From NCBI GenBank assembly GCA_032716605.1, contig CM064571.1, forward strand, positions 11,950,220-12,014,219: a DNA stretch of 64,000 nt. The letters run 5' to 3'. Below, one piece after another: positions 47,187-58,660 of this stretch. The translations under genes and the position numbers were made by a program. Position 1 is the stretch's first letter, and every line of letters begins with the position of its first letter. The DNA comes from Paralithodes platypus. Its lineage: Eukaryota; Arthropoda; Malacostraca; Decapoda; Lithodidae. The notes under the pieces are model-generated. The model did not search any database, was not told the origin of the DNA, and saw nothing but the letters and a program-made list of their open reading frames with translations.

Positions 47187-48402
47187 TAATCACGGAACTG
47201 TCCTTGATTCTTTATCTTCTTGCCTTACAAAAACCACTCAACATATTTATGTATAGATATATTCTGCCCTGATTTACACTTAAATACCAACCGCTCAACA
47301 TATTTATGTATATACATATTCTGCCCTGATTTACACTTAGGGTAAGCCACACCTTGAGCCCAAAATTTTCAATGGAATTTCGATTTTTTGTCTGTCTTCT
47401 TAAAATGTTCCTTTGGTCAAGAAGAACATGTGGAACCATATTTAGTGTGCAAAAATGCATCTACCCCCCCCCCCCCCCCCCCCACCACACACACGCCATA
47501 AATAGCCATAAATAGGCCTACCAGCTGGATGTTCAACACAACAGTAGTACAGTAGTATGTTACCTTGAAGTGCATATATATATATATATAAATAATGTCA
47601 TATGTCATGTTATGTCTATCATAACATTATGAAGTACAAAACCACAAATTTCAGAATCCAGTCTAAATAGTATAATATTATAAAATATAATAGTTTACCA
47701 TGAAATTCGCAGTTATTTCGTTTTCTCTTATAGAGCGTGTGCAGAGAAAACGATAATAAGAGGAGTAACTGATTTTTTTCTCGCCAAGACCACTAAAATA
47801 AATGTTAGAAATGGAATCTCCTGTAACTTTTAATTACATTTTTCACCTTCTAGCCCCTCTGCCACGAGTATTTATTGACTTATATATGTATAATGATGCA
47901 CACATATGCAACACACCTATATAGGCAACAAGTCATGGTAAAATTGCGTTTTCTATTCATGGGACCGAACTATTGAACATAATATAGGAAATATTTCGAG
48001 AATTCATGAATTTAATTATACGATAATGCACAAAAATAATTTTGGGCACTTTATATTAATGAAAACCGTGATATTATAACGACTCTTTGTGTAATATGTG
48101 GTTTACCAATGCCTATCCACGTTTCAAGAGGTTTCAAGAGGTTTTAATATGAAATTGGGAATTTTAATGGAAAAACAACATTAATTAAATAAAAAATAAA
48201 AAATAAATAAAAAAGCAACCAATTTCGGTGAACATATAGAGGATAGTACTACTAACTAATATAATAACAAACATATTTAAAAAACATAAAATTAAGGGGG
48301 TTTTAGGATTTTTGAAAGATTGGGGGTGTCAAGGTGTGGCCTACCCTTTACCACACATACTTCTCTTAGGTTCTACTCATAATCGTACCTTGATTATTGT
48401 AT
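47187..48402. other. AT-rich sequence, poly-C and a 57-bp duplication
   Basis: CTCAACATATTTATGTATA repeats at 47237 and 47294 (57-bp tandem pair). A C run lies at about 47466-47483. Nothing else is recognised. Confidence 0.65.
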
Positions 48403-48689
48403 TTAACCTTTTCACTGCTGTTGCCGTACATCTCGTGAGATATAGTCAGTGTTGCCAAAGGCAAATGTAGCAGAAAATTGCTAATTATTAGCGAATATTG
48501 TCGATGTCTGTAGTAATGCTGCATGTGAACCTCGTTATCTAGAGAGCTCGATCTGGTGTCATATAAAATCTCATTTCTTCTATTTTTTTGCTGTATACAT
48601 ATCATTTCATTCAGGCACTTGTTTAAGCAATCAGGAGTGCCTAAATGAGCCCTAATATAGCGGGATATTGCCCGCACTGAAAGGGTTAA
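48403..48689. mobile_element. MITE family D, copy 3 (shorter)
   Basis: TTAACCTTTTCACTGCTG to GCACTGAAAGGGTTAA, with ATTCAGGCACTTG and CAGGAGTGCCTAAATGAGCC in common with copies 1 and 4. Confidence 0.75.
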
Positions 48690-49494
48690 ACCATCTTCCC
48701 AAAGACTCCCTTCTATCGTGATATAAATATTCCAGAGTCTTTGTAATGACAAACCTAACCTATGTAAATTTGCTTCTACTTTATATGCAGTCCTATTATT
48801 ATAACTTACATGTATATTGTAACCATTTCTACACTTATGTTAAATAAACCTGTTCTAATTTTAGTTTCCCAGCTCATTATGGATTGCACACTCATGCGGA
48901 TAAGTTTATATGGCCAAAGGATAATTAGTGGCTGGTCAGTATCTTAATTTCTAAGTGAATTGTATTTATTGCATTACTAGTTAACTTGAAATTATATAAC
49001 GAATGCCCAACTATGTTAGTGTCACACTCGCTATCAGATACACAGCCTGTCAGATACATTGCTGCTGCCAACTCAAGTCAGTGAACAGGTTGAGAAGTTA
49101 TCACAGTGTTTATCAAGCTCTAAAGTCTCAGTTCCATCCAAAGTCTACAATATATAAAAGTCTACAACATACTGTATATATAATAGTAAGTCTAAGAAGG
49201 TTGATTAAGAGGAAATGCAGCTTATAGGTTCTCTCAAGGACTTTTGATTTTGACTGTATTTAACAGTTCAAGTAATATTAGCTTACACTATGATTAGACA
49301 GGCTATAATTTGTTAGATCAGGATATGTTCGACATTGCTAAGTTAGATTACTTCATGTTAAATTAAGTTAGGGTAGTTTAAGCTAATATAGTTTTATTAG
49401 TTGATAAAATATAACTATGTTAAAATACATATTAATATTAGGTTAGGATATGAATGGATAGGTAAAAATTTATCATAGAAGGATATATTTTATG
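48690..49494. other. Unassigned AT-rich sequence
   Basis: No gene is recognised. The 74-codon ORF at 49003-49227 has no motif. Confidence 0.5.
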
Positions 49495-50592
49495 TTGTAC
49501 TAGACATATCGAAGGCCTTCGATAGAGTCTAGCACAAATTTTTAATTTCCAAACTGCCCTCCTTCGGGTTCTGTCCCCCCATCTGTGTCTTTGTCTCTAA
49601 TTTCCTTTCCGGCCGTTCCATATAGCTGCGGTTGTGGATGGTCATCTCTCACTTCCTCATCCTATCAACTCCAGTGTTCCTCAGGGTTCTGTCCTATCTC
49701 CTATTCTCTTTCTAATTTTCATAAATGATCTTCGCAACTGTACATCCAGTCCCATCCATTCATATGCAGACGACTCTACCTTACACCACTCAATTAGTTT
49801 TCCAGAACGCCCCAGCCAGCAGGCCCTCAAAAGCAAACGTAATGAAGCCATAAAACACTTATCTTCTGATCTATCAAATATTTCCATTTGGCTTAGAGAA
49901 AACCTTGTTGCATTTAATGCGTCCAAGACTCAATTTATCCATCTTACTACCCGTCAGGAACCTCCAGAGGACTATCCCTTATTCTTCAACAATACAAAAA
50001 TCAACCCTTCATCTTCTCTCAATGTTCTCGGTGTCTCTATTTCTTCTGCTCTCACTTGGAAGGACAATATTACCAGTCTCGCTAAGGCAGCCTCCCAGAA
50101 GCTGGGTGTGCTCAACCGCCTCAAGGGGTTCTTTACCCCTGCACAGCTTCTTGCTCTGTACAGGGGCACAGTGCATCCTTGTATTGAGCATTGTTCACAT
50201 GTGTGGGGAGGATCCTCTCACACCGCACTCCTAGAAAAAGTAGAAAGGAAAGCGTGTTCCTCGGAGCTTTCCCAGTGTATACCACCTCCTCTACGTCGGG
50301 CACGTAGTACCCGCCTTGCAACACAATCCCACCTCTACTCTGTGCAACTCTCCAACCCAAGAGTGAAACGCTATTTGCAGACTTTTTCTATTCAACTGCT
50401 GAGCTCTGGAACTCTCTCCCAGAATCAGTCTTTCCCTCTTCCTATGACTTAAATTGCTTCAAACACAGTGTGTCCAGGCATTTTAGCTCGAACGTTCCTT
50501 GATTTTGGCCCTGTCACTCTTTCAAAACTGGGGGAGGCACTTGCTGCAGGCAGTTATGCCTTTTATCTCCCTCATTCACATAGAAAAACAAA
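49495..50592 (+). pseudogene. Jockey-like LINE, RT C-terminal half and 3' UTR
   Basis: The plus strand opens in VLDISKAFDRV (stop after V), then ORF 49634-50452 covers SSVPQGSVLSPILFLIFIND, SYADDSTLHH (intact catalytic YADD), LVAFNASKTQFIHLTTR, LNVLGVSISSALTWKDN, LARYRG-like LALYRGTVHPCIEH and HVWGGSSHTALL. A deletion near KVERKACSSELSQC removes residues usually found there. The 3' UTR ends with the shared GCAGGCAGTTATGCC phrase. It is the best-preserved RT in the window. Confidence 0.9.
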
Positions 50593-50776
50593 AAATATTC
50601 GAATTTGTTTGATTATTTAATGTAATAATATAATAACACAAAGAGACAAAGGCCAGAGGGATCTACACATACGTCTGGCAGGGGCAATGGAGCTTTACTG
50701 TGATTGGTTGGAGCAGTTGTCTCGTGGAGAATATGCTGCTGGTGTGCATTTAAGAGTTTGTAGTTTATATAACCCA

Positions 50777-50823
50777 TTAACCCTTTCACGCGCAGGACGT
50801 GATTTGCGCCCTTTCTGAGATAC
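50777..50823. mobile_element. MITE family D left end, cut by a SINE
   Basis: TTAACCCTTTCACGCGCAGG matches the D terminus; the sequence passes into the SINE tail at about 50824. The right end was not found. Confidence 0.45.
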
Positions 50824-51301
50824 TTTTTTTTTATTTTTCTATATTCCAACTACTCCCTCTCGGGTATAAGCTGAGAGCCTTTACATTCAACTGTACATTG
50901 AACGGCGAAGCCCGTGAGGTCTCGTTCCAGTCTAGGGAGTGAGACATGTGAAGCACTTTGGGATACAACGAGCCCCAGATATCTTGCCTTCGCAGGATGC
51001 ACGGTTGCCTACCGACGGCTCGAAGCAGCCACATCTCTGAAGCTGCTTCACTCCAGTGCTTCACTGTCTCACCACCTAGACTCGGACCCTCACTCTCAGA
51101 ATGCCACCTATTGAGCAATGAACTCACTAGGCATTGCCCCCCCCCCCCCCGTAGCATATTTTGAATATGGAAATATTCATACAATGCTATTTAATCAGGG
51201 AACAATGAGGGTATTTATTTGGCGTTTCGGTGGGCTTTGTGGTAATGCACTGATACTAGGTACAGCACAAATTCCATCCCAATAATATCTTCCCATTGAC
51301 A
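50824..51301 (-). mobile_element. tRNA-Thr-like-headed SINE, copy 3 (head lost)
   Basis: Body and tail match copies 1 and 2, but the tRNA-like head is missing: similarity stops at CTTCCCATTGAC (51300). It carries about 50 bp not found in copy 1 (TTGGGATACAACGAGCCCCA and following). A C run lies at about 51137-51151. Confidence 0.85.
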
Positions 51302-51309
51302 ATGAAATG

Positions 51310-51900
51310 GTGAGTGGACGTTATTTAATGAGACGGAAGGCTTTCCTTTCTACTTTGTCTAGAAGTACTGTATGAGAGAATCCTCCCCACACGTGTGAAC
51401 ACTACTCAATACATGGACGTACTGTGCCCCTGTACAGAACAAGAAGCTGCGCAGGGGTAATTAACCCCCGGAGGCGGTTGAGCACACCCAAAAGCGGGAA
51501 GCTGTTTTAGCAAGAGTTGTAATATGATCTTTCCAAGAGAGCAGAATAAAAAGAGACAGCGATAATATTAATATAAATATTAATATTAATACGAGAAGAG
51601 GAAGGGTTAATTTGTATGTTGTTGAAGAGTAAGTTTTAGTTTTCTGGAAGGGGGTGACGAGTAGACAGATGGAGAAATTGAGTTTTGGAAGCAATGAAAG
51701 TAACAAGGTTTTCTCTGCCCCAATTAGAGATAGTAGAGAGTTCAGAAGATAGGTGCTTTATGGCCTCCTTACGTGAGTTTTGGAGTTCCTGCTGTGAATG
51801 ATGCTGTGGAAGGCAAGTGGAATAGTGTAATGTAGAGTCGTCAGCATATGAGTGATGGGGCTGGAAGTGCAGTTGAGAAGGCCTACGTCACGTCTCATGA
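51310..51900 (-). pseudogene. Jockey-like LINE fragment (minus)
   Basis: The minus strand reads decayed versions of the 49495-50592 element (ALYRG, WKDHITTLAKTASR, an ATHSYADD-like region near 51850). It is frameshifted throughout and contains a short (AATATT)n expansion at about 51565-51590. Confidence 0.7.
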
Positions 51901-52017
51901 CAGGTCCCGGATGACAACGGGAAAACAACCAAGACCGTGATTGGGCAGTGAGTCAAACAGAAAAGGAACTCCCATGCGATTGGCACTGCCCACTGCAAAC
52001 ACTGGCCAGAAAATAAC

Positions 52018-52200
52018 AAGTCTAAGTAAATCCTAGTACATCATAAGTAATAATAGCCAAATGTAAAACTAAACCTACATCTCTAGTGATATTACTTACT
52101 CTTCTTTGTTTTAATGTAAGTAATAACACTAGAGATGTAGGTTTAGTTTTACATTTGTCTGTTATTACTTAGGATATGCTATAATTTACTTAGAAATTTT
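52018..52200. mobile_element. Near-perfect 182-bp foldback (hairpin) element
   Basis: Arms of about 80 bp pair (AAACTAAACCTACATCTCTA with its complement at about 52130-52160) around a loop of about 15 bp. It is non-coding; a transcript would fold into one long hairpin. Confidence 0.85.
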
Positions 52201-52509
52201 ATTTTAATTTATATAGCTGTAACCTTCCGCCATTCTCAATAGAAGCGTTTGAATTTTAGTTTTAGTTTCGTATCTATTGTATCAGACAATTTAAAAATCG
52301 ACCCTTTTCTTCTATCAAACTTTCGACGATCTTTACTTCGTAAACCCGTACGATTGTTTTCTGAATATATCGATATTTGTTTTATTCTTTTCGTATTTAT
52401 ATAATTATCATGTCATTTCTAAAAAAAAAATCGTAAATACCTTCGATTCCCCCGAGTAATATATTTTGCCTGCCACTGCTTTTTTCTATGTATTGCATTT
52501 TTGTTACCG

Positions 52510-52805
52510 AGTCTTTTGATTACCATTTACATTGTACAGTACTACATAGTTTTGATTACCATATACATTGTACAGTACTACATAGTTTTGATTACCATTT
52601 ACATTGTACAGTACTACATAGTTTTGATTACCATATACATTGTACAGTACTACATAGTTTTGATTACCATTTACATTGTACAGTACTACATAGTTTTGAT
52701 TACCATTTACATTGTGCAGTACTACATAGTTTTGATTACCATTTACATTGTGCAGTACTACATAGTTTTGATTACCATTTACATTGTACAGTACTACATA
52801 ATTTT
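52510..52805. repeat. 36-bp tandem repeat (8 units)
   Basis: GTACAGTACTACATAGTTTT with GATTACCATTTACATT; units with TTTAC and ATAC alternate in the first half, suggesting a 72-bp higher-order step. Two plus-strand ORFs through it are artefacts. Confidence 0.95.
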
Positions 52806-53125
52806 CTTAACGTATCGCTATTGTTATCTTTGTTTAAATTATTAACAATTTCAAAATAACTACATATATACCTTGGATTTTACTGTGTATGCTCATTTGT
52901 CTGGCGATGTGTATGTTGTCTAGGCTTTTGATTAACGGGTTTAAAACATATTCCTATTGTAAGAATTGTATTTTATAAATAGACCTTGTGTGAGTCCGAA
53001 ACGTAGCAAATAAAGATGACCTCCTTGAAGATGTTTGTCACATCCCTGGTCTTGTTTTTCACGCCCACGCACACACACACACACGCACACGCACACGCAC
53101 ACGCACACGCACACACACATACACC

Positions 53126-53440
53126 TCCCCGTGGCGTAACGGATAGCGCGTCTGGCTCACAACCAGAAGGTCCCGAGTTCGAGACCCGGGCGGGGAAGAG
53201 ACATTTGGGCAAGTCTCTTTACGGTGTAGCCTCTGTTCACCTAGTAGTATAAATAGGAACCTGGTATAAGTGGACGAAGTTGTGACGTCCCATCTGGGGT
53301 TGGTGATCGGTTACAAGGTGAGATGGGTATCGTACTGGTCAACCTAAGCTACTGGTCAACCTAAGCCTTCGGGTGAGACTGGTACCGTAGTGAGAATGGT
53401 ACCGTACAGATTAACCCTAAGCCTTAGTTTCCAAATGTCG
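53126..53440 (+). mobile_element. SINE with tRNA-Val-like head
   Basis: 53126-53197 folds as a complete tRNA-like cloverleaf: acceptor TCCCCGT/GCGGGGA, D arm GCG/CGC, anticodon stem TCTGG/CCAGA with loop CTCACAA (anticodon CAC, Val), T arm with TTCGAGA and one A-C mismatch. There is no poly-T terminator; sequence runs on into a body with CTCTGTTCACCTAGTAGTAT and AAATAGGAACCTGG. I therefore call it a SINE, not a tRNA gene. Confidence 0.75.
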
Positions 53441-53601
53441 CCAATTGGCTAAAATACAGACTACACACACATCCACAGCCATTCCAACGATACATAAACA
53501 CTTAACATGCATTTCACGCAATACATTCCCAGTTAAGGAGGCGCGATAATAATGAGCTTAGCTCGCATTGCGTGGATTCCCCTTGACGAACAAGTGAGTG
53601 A

Positions 53602-53604
<3 letters not shown>

Positions 53605-53658
<54 letters not shown>

Positions 53659-53690
53659 GAGAGAGAGCGAGCGAGCGAGAGCGAGAGTTA
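53605..53690. repeat. (AC)n then (GA)n microsatellite
   Basis: A pure AC run followed by GAGAGAGCGAGCGAG. The minus-strand Cys-Val ORF here is an artefact. Confidence 0.97.
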
Positions 53691-53814
53691 CGTTACTTAT
53701 AGGTGCCCTAGTGTTACTATTGATACAGGTATACATTTAAAGTTCACACTAGCAACAGTGTTTGAATTTATTTAATATGCTTATGTATATTTTATTTATC
53801 TAGTGCTGAGTCAG

Positions 53815-54185
53815 TTAAGGGAACCCACCTCGCTATTTTTCTCTTTTTCTCCCTCTCTCTTTGGCCCCATTCAGTCTACTGTTTTAAGACGTTTACCCCC
53901 ATCCAGGTGTCAATATTTTCCTGGCGAGTGGTAGCGAGCCAGCATATATAATTTTTGTTTTGACAGCAAGCTAAATTTGTACATTTTTTGACAGAAAAAA
54001 TTCTCCGGCGAAGCCGGATTTCTCCATACAATGCTGACTCGTTATTGTTCGCCAGGAAGGAATTGACACCTGAATGGGGATTAACGTCTTAAAATAGTTG
54101 GCTGAATGGGGCCGAATGGGTACAAGCCAGGGAAAGAGAGAACAGGAGAGAAGGATAACAAAAAAAACCCGGTGACCCCCCTTAA
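53815..54185. mobile_element. Foldback MITE family A, copy 7 (TTAA at both ends)
   Basis: TTAAGGGAACCCACCTCG to GTGACCCCCCTTAA. It is full length with both arms and the TCCGGCGAAGCCGGA hairpin. The 55-bp satellite starts about 40 bp to the right. Confidence 0.92.
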
Positions 54186-54221
54186 CGGGCACCTCTCTTA
54201 CGTTGATACTTTTATCCATAT

Positions 54222-55052
54222 GTGGTGAGTCTATGCCAGAGGATCGCTGTATGATCTCTTAGTATACTGACAGAAGTGTTATAGTCTATGCCAGAGGATC
54301 GCTGTATGATCTCTTAGTATACTGACAGAAGTGTTATAGTCTATGCCAGAGGATCGCTGTATGATCTCTTAGTATACTGACAGAAGTGTTATAGTCTATG
54401 CCAGAGGATCGCTGTATGATCTCTTAGTATACTGACAGAAGTGTTATAGTCTATGCCAGAGGATCGCTGTATGATCTCTTAGTATACTGACAGAAGTGTT
54501 ATAGTCTATGCCAGAGGATCGCTGTATGATCTCTTAGTATACTGACAGAAGTGTTATAGTCTATGCCAGAGGATCGCTGTATGATCTCTTAGTATACTGA
54601 CAGAAGTGTTATAGCCTATGCCAGAGGATCGCTGTATGATCTCTTAGTATACTGACAGAAGTGTTATAGTCTATGCCAGAGGATCCCTGTATGATCTCTT
54701 AGTATACTGACAGAAGTGTTATAGTCTATGCCACAGGATCCCTGTATGATCTCTTAGTATACTGACAGAAGTGTTATAGTCTATGCCAGAGGGTCGCTGT
54801 ATGACCTCTTAGTATACTGACAGAAGTGTTATAGTCTATGCCAGAGGGTCGCTGTATGATCTCTTAGTATACTGACAGAAGTGTTATAGTTTAAGCCAGA
54901 GGATCGCTGTATGATCTCTTAGTATACTGACAGAAGTGTTATAGTCTATGCCAGAGGATCGCTGTATGATCTCTTAGTATACTGACAGAAGTGTTATAGT
55001 TTATGCCAGAGGATCGCTTTATGATCTCTTAGTATACTGACAGAAGTGTTAT
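54222..55052. repeat. 55-bp satellite array (about 15 units)
   Basis: The unit reads GGATCGCTGTATGATCTCTT, AGTATACTGACAGAAGTG, TTATAGTCTATGCCAGA; GGATCGCTGT is spaced 55 bp apart (54241, 54296). Units are nearly identical. The last unit runs straight into MITE-C copy 2. Confidence 0.97.
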
Positions 55053-55263
55053 AGTCTATTCGCTGCAAGTAGGTGAGAAATCATGACCTCTAACCTCTGT
55101 AACTCAAAATCCGCTAGAGCAAATTGGCTGTAAATTTCCACATCTATTCCTTAACTGACTCTTCCCAAATAGCAAAAATATTAGCTCGATTACTCTTGTC
55201 GTTTTTTAGTTACATTGGTTAAAGGTCATGATTTCTCGCCTACTTACAGCGAATAGACTATAG
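55050..55263. mobile_element. MITE family C, copy 2
   Basis: TTATAGTCTATTCGCTGCAA at the left and CAGCGAATAGACTATAG at the right, with the body close to 391-605. Its left end overlaps the TATAGTCTAT of the satellite unit. Confidence 0.82.
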
Positions 55264-55439
55264 GAGTGTAGACAGTGTATAATTGTATTGTGGATATTCA
55301 ATTGTGTGTTCCAGTCAATTCTCCTAAGTGCTCATGTTAAAGCGGAGATACAGTGCTAAACCGTTTCAGTATCAACATCTCGGAGTATCCTACCTCGGCC
55401 ATTATCCCTAAATTAAGGGAGCTCAGATGGTATTGGTGC

Positions 55440-56755
55440 AGCATAATTTACTGGTTGTTGTTGTTGTTGTTGTTCCCTAAGCTGCCTGGCCGAACAGCCC
55501 CGAGTCCCTGAGAAAGGCCATGGCCACGATCGGGCTTTCTCACAGAGCTCTCATTGAGTGTAGATTGTGTTGTTGGCGTAAGTGGTTGTGTGAAATGCAG
55601 TCTTCTATGATGTGTTTAATGGTATGGGGTGCTGTGTTAAATCCCGGGCAGGAATCGACAACGGAGTCATCCAGTCTCTTCTGATAGCTCAGGAGAGCTG
55701 GATGGTGTCCGCATCTCAACCTGGCCAGGTGGACTCTGTCCTCATGAGGAAGGGAGGATTCGGAAGGATGGATTTCGGGAGGTCGTGCATGCAGCTGCGT
55801 GTTGTCTGTGAGTGAGTGGATGGATCGGTGAGAGATATGAGTATGGATGTCCTTCTGGAAGTTGGTTCGGGGTGGGCAGGGAGGGAGAGAGGACAATAAT
55901 TGTGTGTGATACCGTGTGCTGGGTGTTGTTTTGATATTTCTTGGTGTCTGTGGGTGTGTTGCCATGTAGTTTAGTGGGTGGTCTTGGTTCGTGGAGGCTG
56001 CTGCCAGGAATTGAGTGCCTCTCATGTCCAGATGGTCTTTGACTTTGAGGATTTAGGTTTCTTGATGTAGGTGATCTGTGGGTGCAGTAGCTGTGCATCC
56101 TGTAATGATCTTCAGGGCTTTGTTTTGAATAGTCTGTAAGGTCTTATGATGTGTTTCAGCTAGGTTAGAAGCCCAGGCTGGGCTTGCGTATTCCATCACT
56201 GATCTTATGTATTGTTTATATACTGTGGTGGTAGTTTCTTTGTTGTGTCCAAATTTTGTGTGAGCAAGTGACCTGAGGGCGTTAAGTCTGGGTGTCAGTT
56301 TCTTTTTAATGTTTGTGGTGTGCTGTTTGAATGTCATATGAGTATCATATGTTACTCCTAGGATTTTGGGTGTGAGTGTATGTGTTAGGGGTGTGTTGTT
56401 TATGGTGAGTTGAGAGATGTATTCGTGTTCTCCTGTCCAACTTGTGAGCAGGGTTGCGGTGGATTTGGCTGGGGCTAGATTAAGTCTGTTTGTAGTGCAC
56501 CAGCCATGTAGTGTGTTGAGATAGGGTTGAAGGAGATCTGTTGCTCTTTTTGGGTCATGGTGTGTGCATGTGAGTGTTATGTCATCTGCATAGGAGGCTA
56601 ATTTTATTTGGGGCATATTCGGTGTAGTTATATCGTGCATGTACAGATTGAAGAGTGCGGGCGATAGGACGGATCCTTGTGGGACTCCGTTTGGAAAGTT
56701 TCTGATTTTAGATTTACTGGTTCGGCTCAATGGTTTAAGGAGGGGGTTTAGTTTG
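55440..56755 (-). pseudogene. LINE (Jockey/I-like), RT and C-terminal domain
   Basis: The minus-strand ORF 56053-56907 enters LINE sequence at about 56755: KLNPLLKPL, NGVPQGSVLSPALFNLYMHD, LASYADDITLTC (intact YADD), RLNLAPAKSTATLLTSW, KILGVTYDTHMTF and ALRSLAHTKFGH, followed by VMEYASPAWAS. A second ORF (55540-56025) gives the C-terminal HLARLRCGHHPALLSYQ and SCPGFNTAPHTIKHIIEDC. The 3' tail is (CAA)n, seen as GTTGTTGTT at 55452-55474. 5'-truncated; one frameshift separates the two ORFs. Confidence 0.85.
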
Positions 56756-57062
56756 CTCTCTAAACTTCTATCAAACTTTGAAAAACACCCACAAGACCCC
56801 CTTTCGATATGAATTTGTAAATTTTTTGGTAGAAAAATGTCCCGGCCGAAGGCCGATTCCTTTTCAAATACAGGCTCGTTATCGCTCGCCCGGAAAACAA
56901 TCGACACCTAAATGGCACAAAAAGTATTAATATTGGCAAAGAAATGGGGCAAAAGGTCTGAAAATCGCCAAGCTAATGTGGTGAATGTCTTGAAATCTCA
57001 TAACTAATAGGGCTAAACAAGAGGGAGGAGGAGGACTCGAAAAAACAACTGTCTCCCCTTAA
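56750..57062. mobile_element. MITE family B, copy 6, right part
   Basis: It shares the centre and right arm of family B (GTAGAAAAATGTCCCGGCCG, CTCGTTATCGCTCGCC, TCTCCCCTTAA). The left part is missing; a TTAAGGGAGC-started piece of about 40 bp at 55413-55451, on the far side of the LINE, may be it. Confidence 0.7.
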
Positions 57063-57143
57063 TCTAGTCGTCCAGGTACCGCATTAATTAACCGAAGATC
57101 CCACCTTATGCCATCAGTGTGTCGATAAGTAAAAAACGTGATC

Positions 57144-57516
57144 TTAAGGGGAGATGGGACATTTTTCTGGTCCCCTTGTTCCTCATCCTTAACCCCATTA
57201 GTTTTGAGATTTTATGACGTTTTCCCCATTAGTTTGTCGATTTTATGACCTTTCGCCCCATTTCGTTGTCAATATCAAGACCTTTTGTGCCCTTTAGGTG
57301 TCGATTTTTTCTGGCGAGCGATAGCGAGCCCGTAATTGTGGAGGAACCGGCCTTAGGCCGTGAAATTTTTCTATTGATAAATGTACAAATTAATCTCGAA
57401 GGGGGATCTAATGAATGTTTCTTTTTTTTAAGTTTGATGGAGGTCTAGGGAGGAAACTAAACAATAAATGAATATATAAATAAATAAACTAAACAAAATA
57501 TCCACTGTCCCCTTAA
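57144..57516. mobile_element. Foldback MITE family B, copy 7 (TTAA at both ends)
   Basis: TTAAGGGGAGATGGGAC to CTGTCCCCTTAA, with core GGCGAGCGATAGCGAGCC at about 57313-57330. Full length. Confidence 0.9.
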
Positions 57517-57597
57517 AAGCTCCATCGACCTGTAGCGGTTAGGTAGTTTACCGTTATCAGCCATAGTTTAGTACCGTCAAGCTGTGCTGCAAGTATT

Positions 57598-57672
57598 TAT
57601 CAATCTTTCAAATTTTGGGGGACACTTGTTACAGGCAGCTTTGTTTTTTGTCTCCTTCTTGCACATGGGAAA
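57598..57672 (+). mobile_element. Jockey-like LINE 3' UTR fragment
   Basis: Only about 75 bp: CACTTGTTACAGGCAGCTTT and TTTGTCTCC, then an A-rich end. It matches 32425-32478 and 50535-50592; a severely 5'-truncated LINE insertion. Confidence 0.65.
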
Positions 57673-58660
57673 ACAAATATAGTTGTGAAGATATTGTATA
57701 TAGATCTATATTATTATTTATTCGTGTATGTCTTCTAATTGTATATTCATGTACTGAAGCTTCTAGGAAGTAAAGTACCAGCGATGGTCTACGTGCAGTA
57801 AAGATGAAACTAGTTTATACCTGTGTTTTGCCTTATATTCTACTAAAATGTGTCCACTCTACTGTCCTATTTGAGTTCATTAGAGCGACACTATAAAGAC
57901 TCCCATGGTGTCTCTCCCTCTCCTCTTCCACCAAGTGCGTTAGCAACTCTTTATTAACCCGGGAACGACGCCGAGACTCTTAAGAGGTTTTGGTGGTAAA
58001 AGGCAACTGGACTCTTAACCCATTAAGCGTGAAAATGTCCTAGGGGCAAGGGTACTTATTTGTGAATTTCTAGCCTTGGATTCCGACAGAATTTGTAATA
58101 TTTACGATATAAAGCATTATTTGTTTTCAGTGTGCTTTTATTTTACATATATGATGAATATATGAACCTTGAAGATCAATAAAATAAGTGGGAAAAGCAT
58201 TTGGGTGGTGAAAATCGTAAATATTCGCCACCCGGTCGTATTCTCAGGCATGAGGGAGCGAGACGTACACCCTCCTCTCTCGCTCTCTCTGATTCAACTG
58301 AAGCTAGCGGGAGGTGTCTCAGTGTTATATAACGACTCTTATGCAACCCACTTGTGCTACATTACCGCGAGAGAGAAAAATAACCGATAAATGATGAAAA
58401 TAAGAGAAAAAATAGGTGATAATTGAGGAGGGTGGAGGGGGAAATAAGGTGGGGAATGGGGGGGTGAGAAACATATGGATGAGTGGTAAGAAGTACTAGA
58501 GGGGAATTATCTCACCTAATGACATATACCTTTGTTTTGAGAGCACCTGGGGTGTTTTGTAAGATTTTGTTTATGGTTTTGCTTCTTTGAGGCCTATTGC
58601 GTTCGCTATGGTGACCCTTCCGTGAGGCCTATTGCGCTTGGTGGGTTAAGATCCAAGGCT

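Noticed and set aside
53126..53197. Functional tRNA-Val gene
   Set aside because: The cloverleaf is complete but has a T-stem mismatch and no poly-T terminator, and it is followed by a SINE-like body.
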